Assembly: GCA_963743035.1 (NCBI GenBank)
Contig: CAVUOB010000013.1
Coordinates: 124,001 to 188,000, forward strand
Reading direction: 5' to 3'
Origin: PALSA-911 sp963743035
GTDB taxonomy: Bacteria > Pseudomonadota > Alphaproteobacteria > Acetobacterales > Acetobacteraceae
DNA length: 64,000 nt
Part shown: piece after piece, positions 8,323-16,778 of the stretch
Numbering within the stretch: position 1 is the first letter of the stretch
Layout of the letters: each line of letters starts with the position of its first letter
The notes under the pieces: model-generated
Told to the model about the DNA's origin: nothing
Database searches by the model: none
What the model saw: only the letters and a program-made list of their open reading frames with translations
Translations under genes and position numbers: made by a program

Positions 8323-8649
8323 CCATCTCGCCTGCTGCCGCCTCCGGCAGCGATCTGAACGGCTGGGCCGCCAGGGCATGGAGGCGGCGCGGATCGAGCG
8401 GTTGATCTGCCCGTCGGCCTGCCCGGTATCGGCGGCAAGCTGCCGGCGGAGATCGCTGTATCGGTGGCGGCACAGATCTTGCTGCAACGTGACTTGCGCC
8501 TTGGCTTGCCGGGTGACGGGGCGGCGAGCGTGCCGACAACAGATGGGAAAGATATGCAAGGCTCCGAACGATCCGCTTCCGGCCAGCGCGAAACCGGCTG
8601 TGGCCCTTGCGCCTGTACGGATCGGCCGGTGCGGGAGCCGGCGGCATGA
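8323..8649 (+). pseudogene. xdhC: C-terminal remnant of XdhC-type xanthine dehydrogenase accessory protein
   Basis: XdhC inserts the molybdenum cofactor into xanthine dehydrogenase. Only the C-terminal part remains, split across frames. One frame reads RLGRQGMEAARIERLICP. After one apparently missing base near 8412 the next frame continues VGLPGIGGKLPAEIAVSVAA and runs to a stop at 8649. That stop overlaps the guaD ATG as ATGA, so the ancestral gene was translationally coupled to guaD. The N-terminal domain is gone, fused instead to the hiuH fragment. The assignment rests on the LPGIGGK-PAEIAVSVAAQIL signature. Confidence 0.65.
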
Positions 8650-9116
8650 CCCCGGAAAACCATATGCGCCGGGCCATCGCCTTGTCCTTTGAGATGATGC
8701 AGGCCGGCCATGGCGGCCCGTTCGGCGCGGTGATCGTGTGCAATGGGGAAATCATTGCCGAGGGCCATAACCAGGTGACCACCGCCAACGACCCGACGGC
8801 GCATGCCGAGGTGACAGCGATCCGCCTGGCCTGCCAGGCACTCGGCCGTTTCGACCTGCGCGGGTGCGAGATCTACACGAGCTGCGAGCCCTGTCCGATG
8901 TGCCTGGGCGCGATCTACTGGGCGCGGCTGGAAAAGATCTATTTTGCCAATTGCCGCGCCGATGCGGCCGCGATCGGCTTCGACGACGATTTTCTCTATC
9001 GAGAGATCCCGCTGCCGATCGAGGCGCGCAGCATCCCCATGGTGAACCTGCTGCCCGAGGAAGGCCGCACGGCGTTCGCGGCGTGGGAGCGCAAGCCCGA
9101 CAAGGTTCCGTATTGA
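8646..9116 (+). CDS. guaD: Guanine deaminase (cytidine deaminase superfamily)
   Basis: Zinc enzyme converting guanine to xanthine. The 156-aa length equals that of the Bacillus subtilis GuaD type, and the sequence follows it closely: GGPFGAVIVCNGEIIAEGHN, then TAHAEVTAIR with the zinc His and catalytic Glu, then TSCEPCPMCLGAIYWAR with two zinc Cys, then a C-terminal GFDDDFLYREI segment that separates GuaD from TadA. Its ATG overlaps the xdhC remnant stop. The product xanthine would need xanthine dehydrogenase, of which only an xdhC fragment is seen here. Confidence 0.92.
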   Translation: MTPENHMRRAIALSFEMMQAGHGGPFGAVIVCNGEIIAEGHNQVTTANDPTAHAEVTAIRLACQALGRFDLRGCEIYTSCEPCPMCLGAIYWARLEKIYFANCRADAAAIGFDDDFLYREIPLPIEARSIPMVNLLPEEGRTAFAAWERKPDKVPY

Positions 9117-9179
9117 CCGCGCCAGTCCATCCGGTGGCACCGCGCCTTCAGTTGCGTGGCATCGCCAATCGCTGGCGAT

Positions 9180-9237
9180 GCGACACATCCAGGCAAGGCC
9201 AGGGCCTCCGCCTCCTGGCCTTGCCTGGATGTGTCGC
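9180..9237. terminator. Long perfect inverted repeat between convergent genes
   Basis: Arms 9180-9203 and 9214-9237 are perfectly complementary over 24 bp with a 10-base loop. A smaller hairpin (9161-9167 with 9173-9179) sits just upstream. It lies between guaD (+) and a methyltransferase gene (-), so it probably acts as a bidirectional terminator or mRNA end-stabiliser. There is no T-tract. Confidence 0.65.
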
Positions 9238-9269
9238 AGATCGCCGGATAGCCCTGACGGCAGGCTATT

Positions 9270-10325
9270 CTACGGGCGGGCTTCGAGGATCATGTTGAAC
9301 GGCGTTTCGGTCGCGCGGCGGACGGTGGAGAAGCCCCCTGCGCCGATCGTGTCCTTGAGGCGCGCAAAGCCGGCCTGGGCGCCGAGCGCGGCGCCGACGG
9401 GCTGGTCGAGCGAGGTCGGCACGCAGATCATCGTCGAGGCCCCGTAGTACAGCCGTCCCACCGGGTTGAGATTGTCCTCCAGCCGGTCGCCGGCCATCGG
9501 CTCGACGATCATCCAGGTGCCGTCCGGCTTCAGTGCCTCGCGCACGTGCCGAGCCGCGCCCACGGGATCGCCCATGTCGTGCAGGCAGTCGAAAAAGGTG
9601 ACGAGGTCGAGGTTGCTGGCCGGGAAATTTCCGGCTAACGCCACCTCGAACCTGGTGTTATCGGTCACGCCGTGCTGGCGGGCGTGTTCCTTGGCCTGTT
9701 CGACGGAGCCGGGGTGGAAGTCGTAGCCAATGAAAGTGGATTTCGGGAACGCCTTGGCCATGATCACGGTCGAGAAGCCGTGGCCGCAGCCGACATCGGC
9801 GACCATCGCGCCCTGTTCCAGCTTCGCCACCACATCCTGCAGCTTCGGCAGCCATTCCGAGACCAGGTTGTTCTGGTAGCCCGGGTGGAAGAAGCGGCCG
9901 ACGGCGCAGAACAGGCATCCGGCCTGGTCGCCCCAGCCGACGCCCTTGCCGGTCCGGAACGCCGCTTCCACCAGTTCCTTGTTGTCCACCATTGCGGCGG
10001 CAATGTCGAAGGCGCCCTGCATGTAGACCGGGCTGTCGGGGTTGGCGAAGATCATCGCCTGTTCCTTCGGCAGCGAGAATTTCTGCGTGGCCGGATCATA
10101 CTCCAGGTAGCCGGAAGCCGCCTGGTGCGAGAGCCATTCACGGGCGTAGCGTTCGGCGATGGCGGTCCTGGCCGCCAGTTCGGCGCTGGTCAGTGGGCCG
10201 GCTTCGTTCAGCGCCGTATAGAGCCCGAGCCGGTCGCCGATACGTACCAGCGACACGCTGTACGCCCCGCCCAGGTCGGTGAGCATCTGACCGATGACGT
10301 GGTTGAGCTTGTCCGGATCGACCAT
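9270..10325 (-). CDS. Class I SAM-dependent methyltransferase
   Basis: A 351-aa methyltransferase with an N-terminal winged-helix-like part (about 1-90, LGLYTALNEAGPLTSAELAA), as in O-methyltransferase-type proteins. The Rossmann domain has motif I VADVGCGHGFSTVIMAKAFP (about 174-193), motif II FIGYDFHPGSV and DLVTFFDCLHDMGDP as motif IV/post I. The N-terminal domain usually mediates dimerisation and substrate binding. The substrate is unknown. It lies 103 bp downstream of the S10 peptidase gene on the same strand and converges on guaD. Confidence 0.85.
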   Translation of the reverse strand: MVDPDKLNHVIGQMLTDLGGAYSVSLVRIGDRLGLYTALNEAGPLTSAELAARTAIAERYAREWLSHQAASGYLEYDPATQKFSLPKEQAMIFANPDSPVYMQGAFDIAAAMVDNKELVEAAFRTGKGVGWGDQAGCLFCAVGRFFHPGYQNNLVSEWLPKLQDVVAKLEQGAMVADVGCGHGFSTVIMAKAFPKSTFIGYDFHPGSVEQAKEHARQHGVTDNTRFEVALAGNFPASNLDLVTFFDCLHDMGDPVGAARHVREALKPDGTWMIVEPMAGDRLEDNLNPVGRLYYGASTMICVPTSLDQPVGAALGAQAGFARLKDTIGAGGFSTVRRATETPFNMILEARP

Positions 10326-10428
10326 GGCCTGCCTCCCGTTTTTTGCTTGCTTGGATCGTGTGCGTGACCGGGGCCGGAGGCTAATCCCTTGCTCATCGAT
10401 ATCGCAACGACTACTTCGTCCTCGATGA

Positions 10429-11961
10429 TTACTTCTCCTCCATCATACCCCGCACCGCGTCCCGCAGCGCGGCGCGAGAGGCATCGCGGGTATAATGCAT
10501 GTGCCCGCCGGGGAAGACCTCGAGCCGGACGCGGCCGGGCGGGCCGTAGTCGGGGATCTGATCGAGAATCAGTTTCGTGCCGAAATACGGCGTTTGCACA
10601 TCCGTGAACCCGTGCGTCACCAGCACACGGAAACGCGGGTCCAGCGCCAGCATCTTACGCAATGCATCGGTGCTCGACGGCGGGGTTGGGCCGCGGCCCC
10701 AATCCCAGGCCCGAAAGGCGGAATTGTCGATAACCTCATAACGCTGCTCGGTTTTCCAGTTCAGGCGGCGGGACGCGAGATCCGCGATCGCCTCGCCCAA
10801 GGGTGCCGTGAACCCGTCCGCGACCGGGTCCAGCCAGTCGCCGCGCAGCGTGGCGGGATAGGCATCATAGGACTGGATCGTGGTGTCGTAGAAAGCGCCC
10901 ACCTTGCCTTGTTCGCGGTTTATCTCCCGCCGGAAGCCAAGGCCGGGTATGCGGCCCTGCAGGCGGGATACGAAACCGGGATCCAGGCTCGTGAGCGCCG
11001 TTACCTTCTGCTCCATCCGCGCCACTGCCGCAGCGTCGCGCGGGCCCTTGAGGAAATCGAGGATATAATCGCCGCCCGCGTAGGTTTCGGCGTCCGCCAA
11101 TGTTTCGCGCGTCACGGGCTCCCCCCGCTTCTCTTTGGCGGCAGCGGCATAGGAGGGGAGGCGGGTGGCGAAGCCCGACGCGTCCGGTGCCATGAAGCCG
11201 GCGAAGTCGATTACCGGCGAAATCATGATGATGCCGGTGATGCCCACCCCCCGATCGGTCGCGAGCACCTGCGCGAGCCGCGGCGCCCGGAACCCGCCAT
11301 AGCTTTCGCCGGCGAGGTATTTCGGCGACATCAGGCGATCATTGCGCACGAGCCAGCGCTGGATGAAATCGGCGAGAATGTTGACGTCGCCGGTAACGGA
11401 ATAGAGCCGCTTGCGTGTGTCCTCGCCGCCGAGCGGACGGCTGTATCCGGTGCCCGGCGGATCAATGAAGACGAGATCGGTGAACTCGAGCCAGGTCTCG
11501 GCGTTTTCGACCAGCTCCGGCGGGGAGGAGGGGGACAGCCCCTCCAAGGGCAGCCGCCAGGGCCCGATCGCGCCCAGATGCAGAAAGGCCGAGCTGGAGC
11601 CGGGGCCGCCGTTGAACGCGAACGTCACCGGCCGCGTGCGCGGGTCCGCGCCGTCCTTCTGATAGGCGAAAAAGCCGATATCGGCCTGCGGTTCGCCGGT
11701 CGGCGAGGTCAGGCGGATGGCGCCGGCCGTCGCCTTGAAGGCAAGGCCGGAGCTGGCCAGCTTCTGTTGCGTGACGCTATCCGGGGGAAGAGAGGCCGGC
11801 GCCCCGGCGGGAACCGTTTGGCGGGAAGCCGCCGCGGTTGCGGGTGGACCCGCGGGAACGGCCCTGGCGGCGCCCGGTGCCGGCGTGGCGTCCTGGGCGA
11901 TGGCGGGCGCGGCAAGGATGGCGATTGCGACGATCGCGGCGATCCGGAGAGACGATTTCAT
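10429..11961 (-). CDS. Secreted serine carboxypeptidase (peptidase S10 family)
   Basis: A 510-aa exported peptidase. MKSSLRIAAIVAIAILAAPAIAQ is a typical signal peptide, which supports the start at 11961 over an in-frame ATG at 11988. Conserved S10 blocks are FAFNGGPGSSSAFLHLGAIG (oxyanion hole), FIDPPGTGYSRP, the nucleophile LAGESYGGFR, and the C-terminal VTHGFTDVQTPYF and FPGGHMHY with the catalytic His. Bacterial S10 proteins release C-terminal residues in the periplasm or outside the cell. It starts 57 bp downstream of the NDUFAF5-like gene and may be co-transcribed. Confidence 0.9.
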   Translation of the reverse strand: MKSSLRIAAIVAIAILAAPAIAQDATPAPGAARAVPAGPPATAAASRQTVPAGAPASLPPDSVTQQKLASSGLAFKATAGAIRLTSPTGEPQADIGFFAYQKDGADPRTRPVTFAFNGGPGSSSAFLHLGAIGPWRLPLEGLSPSSPPELVENAETWLEFTDLVFIDPPGTGYSRPLGGEDTRKRLYSVTGDVNILADFIQRWLVRNDRLMSPKYLAGESYGGFRAPRLAQVLATDRGVGITGIIMISPVIDFAGFMAPDASGFATRLPSYAAAAKEKRGEPVTRETLADAETYAGGDYILDFLKGPRDAAAVARMEQKVTALTSLDPGFVSRLQGRIPGLGFRREINREQGKVGAFYDTTIQSYDAYPATLRGDWLDPVADGFTAPLGEAIADLASRRLNWKTEQRYEVIDNSAFRAWDWGRGPTPPSSTDALRKMLALDPRFRVLVTHGFTDVQTPYFGTKLILDQIPDYGPPGRVRLEVFPGGHMHYTRDASRAALRDAVRGMMEEK

Positions 11962-12018
11962 CGGCGTCATTCCAAAAGGATCCGGCAACGAAGCGCAGCT
12001 TGTCGGCGGGTCAGCCGT

Positions 12019-12882
12019 TTAGCAAGACGGATCGTTCTTCAATGCATCCGCCAGGGAAATGGTGGCGCTGCCGCGCGCGGCGGGCCGGGGCTGGGATGGG
12101 GCGGGGGCCCAGCCGGTCAGCATCGCCAGGCGCAGCGTGGCGGGGACACGATCGCCCTCGGCCTCCAGCAGGGCGAGTGCAGAGGGGAAAAGGGAACGGG
12201 GCGGGATGCGCCGGTCACGCTCGCGCACCGCGTTGGTTTCCCCGCCGGCGCGCAGGTCGCGCAGCAGGGCGAACGGGTCGGCGTAGAGCAGCCGTATCTC
12301 CTCCACATCCGCCACCGGCAACGCGAAGCCGGCGCGTTGCAGCAGGGCGGCGCAGTCGCGTAAATCGGGAAAGGGAGAGACGCGCGGGGCGGCTCCGCCG
12401 GTGATCCCGGCCTCCGCCTCGGTCAGCGCGCGGCGGAGTTCGGCCAGCGTGCCGAGCACGGGGATGCTGGCGAGGAACAGCCCGTCCGGACGCAGGATCT
12501 GGCGGATCTGCAGCAGCGCGCCGGGCAGGTCGTTGATCCAGTGCAGCGACAGGCTGGCGACCACGAGATCGAACGAGGCCGGCGCGAATGGCAGGCATTC
12601 CTCGTCCGCGGCGACGCAGGGCCCGCCGTTCAGCGGCGCCATCGCCACCGACAGGTCGCTGCTGACCACATCGATCCCGCGCGCGCGCAGTATCGGCGCG
12701 ACGATGCCGCGCCCACCGATCTCCAGCGCCTGGCCGAAGCGGCGCGTGGTATCGTCGAGGCGGTCGAGCAGGCGTTCGGCGGCGTCGCGCAGGATATCGG
12801 CGACCCGTTCCACCGATCCGGCCGCGCGGTCGCGGTGCAGGCGAACCGCCCGGCGGTCGAAGATGTTCATCGCGTCGCTCAT
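12019..12882 (-). CDS. BioC/NDUFAF5-like SAM-dependent methyltransferase
   Basis: A 287-aa methyltransferase. It opens with MNIFDRRAVRLHRDRAA, the FDR..VR.-RDRAA signature of alphaproteobacterial NDUFAF5/BioC-like proteins. It continues with the SAM-site segment ALEIGGRGIVAP and the LVVASLSLHWINDLPGALLQ block (about 106-125). Mitochondrial NDUFAF5 hydroxylates an arginine of complex I; the bacterial role is not proven. It is divergent from a rhodanese gene and near comF and grxC, the position it usually holds in alphaproteobacteria. BioC activity (malonyl-ACP methylation) is the alternative. Confidence 0.82.
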   Translation of the reverse strand: MSDAMNIFDRRAVRLHRDRAAGSVERVADILRDAAERLLDRLDDTTRRFGQALEIGGRGIVAPILRARGIDVVSSDLSVAMAPLNGGPCVAADEECLPFAPASFDLVVASLSLHWINDLPGALLQIRQILRPDGLFLASIPVLGTLAELRRALTEAEAGITGGAAPRVSPFPDLRDCAALLQRAGFALPVADVEEIRLLYADPFALLRDLRAGGETNAVRERDRRIPPRSLFPSALALLEAEGDRVPATLRLAMLTGWAPAPSQPRPAARGSATISLADALKNDPSC

Positions 12883-12966
12883 GCGCCCTCTCTGCCGCGC
12901 GGGGGCGGAATTGCCAAGGGTTTGGACACGCGCCTAGGTTTCACGGCGCAAGGATTGGGAGGCGGC

Positions 12967-14544
12967 ATGAAGACGGTCGATGCGAAGACGCTGCGGGGCT
13001 GGATCGAGGATGGGCAGGAGCTGGCCATCCTCGATGCGCGCGAGGAGGGCGAGTTCGGCGCCTCCCACCTGTTCTGGGCGGTCCCGTGCCCGCTGTCGCG
13101 CGCGGAGATCCGCGCACCCGCGCTGCTGCCCCGGCGCGCCACGCGCGTGGTTTGCGTCGATGACGGGCGGGGGCTGGCGGAACGGCTGGCGGCGTTTCTG
13201 GAGGGGATCGGCTGCACCGATGTCGCCGTCCTCGCCGGCGGCACGAAGGCCTGGGAGGCGGCGGGCTACGTGCTGTTCAGCGGCGTCAATGTGCCGTCCA
13301 AGGCGTTCGGCGAATGGGTCGAGCATCACTACGGCACCGAGAGCGTGGATGCGCCGGAGCTGAAGCAGTGGATCGATTCCGGGCGGGACATGGTGGTGCT
13401 GGACAGCCGCACGGCGGAGGAATTCGCCCGCATGACCATCCCCACCGCCCTCAGCGTGCCCGGCGGGGAGCTCGCCTACCGCATCGGCGATCTGGTCCCG
13501 AGCCCGGATACGCTGGTGGTGGTGAACTGCGCCGGGCGGACCCGCAGCATCATGGGCGCGGAAAGCCTGCGCCGGGCGGGCATTCCCAACAAGGTGGTGG
13601 CGCTGCGCAACGGCACGATGGGCTGGGAGCTGGCGGGGCTTACCTGCGATCGCGGACGGACCGACAAATTCATCCCGGGAACGCCGCAGACCGCCGCCGA
13701 GGCGCTGCGGCGGGCTGCCGCCTTCACCGATGCTTCCGGCGTGCAGGTGATCTCCCCGGCCGAGCTCGCCCGCTTCGAAATGGACCCGCACCGCACGCTG
13801 TATGTGCTGGATGTGCGCGACCCCGCCGAATTCCGCTCCGGCTATCGCCCCGGCAGCCGCAACGCGCCCGGCGGGCAGCTGGTGCAGGCGACCGATACCT
13901 GGATCGGCGTCCGCGGCGCGCGGATCGTGCTGCTCTGCGACACCGGCGTGCGCGCCCGTATGTCCGCCGCCTGGCTGCGGCAGATGGGGCACCCGGACGT
14001 GTTCGTGGTCGATGGCGGGCTGAACGCGCTGCGCGGATCGGCCCCGGCGCCGGCCGAGGCGGCGCAGCCGGCGGCGGCGATGATCGACGTCGCTGGATTG
14101 GCGGCGCTGCTGGAGCAGCCCGGTACGGTTGTGGTCGATCTCGGCCGCAGCATCGATTACCGCGATGGGCATATTCCGGGCGCGCTGTGGGGCATCCGCA
14201 CCCGGCTTTCGGCGCTGCGCACGACGCTGGCCGCGGCAAGGCAGGTGGTGGTTGCCTCCCCGGACGGGGTGCTGGCGCGGCTTGCGGTGGCAGAACTGAG
14301 CGGCCTCACCGGCGCCGAGATTCGCGTGCTCGATGGCGGCACCGCCGCCTGGAAATCCGCCGGCCACAGGCTGGTGCAGGACCGTACCAGCCCGGCGGAT
14401 GAAGATTGCGTCGATTTCTACCTGCGCCCCTATGATCGCAATTCCGGCATCGAGGAAGCGATGCACGCCTATCTGTCCTGGGAGATCGACCTCGTGCACG
14501 AGATCGTCCGCGACGGCACCGTGCATTTCGGTGTCGGGCATTAG
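12967..14544 (+). CDS. Four-domain rhodanese-like sulfurtransferase
   Basis: A 525-aa cytoplasmic protein made of four consecutive rhodanese domains (about 1-105, 118-230, 258-357, 370-470) and a short C-terminal tail. Predicted sulfur-carrying cysteines are C63 (VVCVDDG), C188 (VVNCAGRTRS, the best active-site loop) and C324 (VLLCDTGVRA). In the fourth domain the equivalent position is Ser (about 431, VVASPDGVLA), so that domain is probably structural. Such proteins move sulfane sulfur between partners. The ATG follows GGGAGGCGGC. It overlaps the likely comF start. Confidence 0.88.
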   Translation: MKTVDAKTLRGWIEDGQELAILDAREEGEFGASHLFWAVPCPLSRAEIRAPALLPRRATRVVCVDDGRGLAERLAAFLEGIGCTDVAVLAGGTKAWEAAGYVLFSGVNVPSKAFGEWVEHHYGTESVDAPELKQWIDSGRDMVVLDSRTAEEFARMTIPTALSVPGGELAYRIGDLVPSPDTLVVVNCAGRTRSIMGAESLRRAGIPNKVVALRNGTMGWELAGLTCDRGRTDKFIPGTPQTAAEALRRAAAFTDASGVQVISPAELARFEMDPHRTLYVLDVRDPAEFRSGYRPGSRNAPGGQLVQATDTWIGVRGARIVLLCDTGVRARMSAAWLRQMGHPDVFVVDGGLNALRGSAPAPAEAAQPAAAMIDVAGLAALLEQPGTVVVDLGRSIDYRDGHIPGALWGIRTRLSALRTTLAAARQVVVASPDGVLARLAVAELSGLTGAEIRVLDGGTAAWKSAGHRLVQDRTSPADEDCVDFYLRPYDRNSGIEEAMHAYLSWEIDLVHEIVRDGTVHFGVGH

Positions 14545-15307
14545 GGTTCTGCATCGACTGAATGAAGGCGCCCGGTTCGCCGGGCGCGGCCTGCTGGACG
14601 TGCTGCTGCCGCCGAACTGCGTCACCTGCGACCAGCCGGTAGGAGCGCCGGGCCAGCTCTGCGTCGATTGCTTCCGCCTGACCGGGTTTGTCTCCGATCC
14701 CAGTTGCGTCCGCTGCGGGGTACCGTTCCCGATGGCCTCGCTGGGCGGGGCGGAGCGGCATTGCCCCGCCTGCACGTTGCTGCCGCCGGTGTTCGGCCAG
14801 GCGAGGGCGGCGTTTCGCTATGACCGGCAGTCCCGCAAGCTGATCCTGCCGTTCAAGCACGCCGACCGCACCGATATGGTGGCCGCTCTGGCGCCGCAGA
14901 TGCTGCGCGCGGGGGCGAAATTGCTGGATCGGGCGGATCTGCTGGTGCCGGTGCCGCTGCATCGCCGGCGGCTGTTCCAACGGCGCTACAACCAGGCGGC
15001 GCTGCTGGCGCGCGCAGTCGCTTGCCTGGCCCGTCTGCCGGTGCAGCCGGACGCGTTGGTCCGCATCCGCGCGACCGAATCGCTCGGCGACAAATCGGCC
15101 GAGGCCCGTGCGGCGGCGGTGCAGCGCGCTTTCGCGGTGCGGGCGTCGCGCGTCGGGCGCATCGCCGGGGCGCGGGTGCTGCTGATCGACGATGTGATGA
15201 CCTCCGGCGCGACCGCCAATGAATGCGCCGCCGCCCTGCTCGGCGCGGGGGCGCTGGCGGTGGATGTGCTGGTCGCGGCGCGCGTACCCGATCCCCGATT
15301 GGAGTGA
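14531..15307 (+). CDS. comF: ComF family phosphoribosyltransferase-like protein
   Basis: ComF proteins aid DNA uptake and recombination in competent species; the function in most alphaproteobacteria is unclear. The 258-aa product has two Cys-rich zinc-binding pairs (CVTC..CVDC and CVRC..CPAC, about 33-84), a DLLVPVPLHRRRLFQRRYNQ block typical of the family, and the PRPP-loop VLLIDDVMTSGATANE. No ATG fits. The GTG at 14531 overlaps the rhodanese gene by 14 bp and gives the expected N-terminus. Confidence 0.88.
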   Translation: MSGIRVLHRLNEGARFAGRGLLDVLLPPNCVTCDQPVGAPGQLCVDCFRLTGFVSDPSCVRCGVPFPMASLGGAERHCPACTLLPPVFGQARAAFRYDRQSRKLILPFKHADRTDMVAALAPQMLRAGAKLLDRADLLVPVPLHRRRLFQRRYNQAALLARAVACLARLPVQPDALVRIRATESLGDKSAEARAAAVQRAFAVRASRVGRIAGARVLLIDDVMTSGATANECAAALLGAGALAVDVLVAARVPDPRLE

Positions 15308-15408
15308 TTGCCTCGGCCGGGGTGAGAGCCTGGAATGATGCGCCCGGTTGGGTCCGCCTCTTGCGCAAACCGGCCGGAGACCCGATTTTGGCCGGCAAGG
15401 AGAGAATT

Positions 15409-15669
15409 ATGCCGGAAATCGAAGTCTATACCCAGGATTGGTGCCCCTATTGCGCCCGCGCGGTGAACCTGCTGCAGGGGAAGGGCGTGGCCTTTCGGGA
15501 GATCCATGCGCCGCAGGGCTCGCAGGAACGCGTCGAATCCGTGCGCCGTGCCGGCGGGCGCACCTCGGTGCCGCAGATCTTCATCAACGGTGCCCATATC
15601 GGCGGCTGCGACGACCTGATGGCGCTGGAGCGGGCCGGCCAGCTGGATCCCCTGCTGCAGGCGGCCTGA
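15409..15669 (+). CDS. grxC: Glutaredoxin 3
   Basis: An 86-aa dithiol glutaredoxin that reduces disulfides with glutathione. Active site CPYC is at residues 12-15, TSVPQIFINGAHIGGCDDL holds the cis-Pro and GSH-binding GG-C-D motif. AAGGAGAG precedes the ATG. It follows comF by about 100 bp and precedes the DUF1178 gene, the usual alphaproteobacterial order. The length is standard. Confidence 0.95.
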   Translation: MPEIEVYTQDWCPYCARAVNLLQGKGVAFREIHAPQGSQERVESVRRAGGRTSVPQIFINGAHIGGCDDLMALERAGQLDPLLQAA

Positions 15670-15675
15670 TCCACT

Positions 15676-15699
15676 CCGGCTTTCGCCGGGGATCTTTTA
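15676..15699 (+). terminator. Weak hairpin terminator after grxC
   Basis: A 5-bp GC stem (15676-15680 with 15685-15689, loop tttc) is followed by ggatctttta. It sits just after the grxC stop codon. Confidence 0.4.
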
Positions 15700-15792
15700 T
15701 CGCTGCATCAACTTAGGCTGGCACGGCATTGTCGCGAGTGCCAAATTCGCCGTCCCGGATACGCTGGGGACGGCTCTTTCCGGAACGGGAGC

Positions 15793-16275
15793 ATGATTCA
15801 CTACCAACTGCGTTGCACTCAGGGCCATGAATTCGATGGCTGGTTCAAGGACAGTGCCGGTTTCGAGCGGCAGGCGAAGCGTGGCCTGATCGAATGCCCG
15901 TCCTGCGGCGACGTAAAGGTGGAGCGCGCCCTGATGGCGCCGCACGTGCCAAGTAAGCGCCGCGGCGCCAGGCCGGCCGAAATCACTCCCGAAACCACCC
16001 CCGAAACCGCTCGGCCCGCGCCGCAGACCACCCCGGTCGCCGGCGGCAGGATGCCCGATCATGTCCGCGTAATGCTGCAGCGCCTGCGCGCGGAGGTGGA
16101 GAAGAACTGCGACTATGTCGGCCCGCAATTCGCCGACGAGGCCCGCAAGATCCATCGCGGCGAGAGCGATAGGCGCGGCATCTACGGCGAGACCACGCCC
16201 GAGCAGGCCGAGGCGCTGTCCGAAGAAGGCATCGAGATTTCCGCGATCCCCTGGCTGCCCCGCGCCGACAGCTAG
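15793..16275 (+). CDS. DUF1178 family protein
   Basis: A 160-aa protein of unknown function. The N-terminus MIHYQLRCTQGHEFDGWFKD and a nearby CPSCGD make a zinc-ribbon-like pair. The C-terminal half DYVGPQFADEARKIHRGESD through IYGETTPEQAEALSEEGIEI to the final IPWLPR is the conserved DUF1178 signature. The middle (about 55-80) is Pro/Thr-rich and variable. It is commonly found next to grxC and comF in alphaproteobacteria. Predicted cytoplasmic. Confidence 0.9.
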   Translation: MIHYQLRCTQGHEFDGWFKDSAGFERQAKRGLIECPSCGDVKVERALMAPHVPSKRRGARPAEITPETTPETARPAPQTTPVAGGRMPDHVRVMLQRLRAEVEKNCDYVGPQFADEARKIHRGESDRRGIYGETTPEQAEALSEEGIEISAIPWLPRADS

Positions 16276-16560
16276 GCCGGGCGGCAAGTCTGGGCGCGCA
16301 GTTCGGGGCGCGCGCAGCGCCCGCGCTCGCCGCGGCACGGCCCTGAGTTGCCGGCCGCTTCGGCCGGACCATCCGGGATCGGTGTAGCCGGCCGGGATCA
16401 TTTCCCTACACAGGCGAATTGAATTGAATGCTCCGGGCCTGCCGGGCCACACTCCCCTTGGGCGGCACGAAACCGCCTTGCTGGATTGCTGTCGGCTGAA
16501 CCACAAGCGCGGCCGCCATGTCGGAACTCCCGCAGAAGGAGCGGCCGCAGGGAGTTGAAC

Positions 16561-16767
16561 ATGTCAGATCCGGTCTACAAGGTGGTCGAGATCGTCGGCA
16601 CCTCGGAGAAAAGCATCTCCATGGCGATCGAGAACGCCGTCGCCAAGGCCTCCGGCTCGCTGCGTCATCTCGGTTGGTTCGAGGTCATCCAGGTGCGCGG
16701 CAATATCGGCGACAGCAAGGTGAAGCGGTATCAGGTGACGCTGAAGGTGGGTTTCACGCTGGAATAG
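16561..16767 (+). CDS. Dodecin family flavin-binding protein
   Basis: A 68-aa dodecin, a dodecameric flavin-storage protein that protects cells from free flavin photochemistry. The sequence VYKVVEIVGTSEKSISMAIE through ASGSLRHLGWFEVIQVRGNI to YQVTLKVGFTLE is close to the family consensus, including the flavin-stacking Trp (about 41). AGGGAG lies 6 bp before the ATG. A GC hairpin (16351-16357 with 16361-16367) lies upstream. It converges on ubiG. Confidence 0.93.
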   Translation: MSDPVYKVVEIVGTSEKSISMAIENAVAKASGSLRHLGWFEVIQVRGNIGDSKVKRYQVTLKVGFTLE

Positions 16768-16778
16768 GCCGCGCGCCG

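Noticed and set aside
10495..12363. 622-aa plus-strand ORF
   Set aside because: It is the antisense frame of the S10 peptidase and the NDUFAF5-like gene, both of which have clear motifs.
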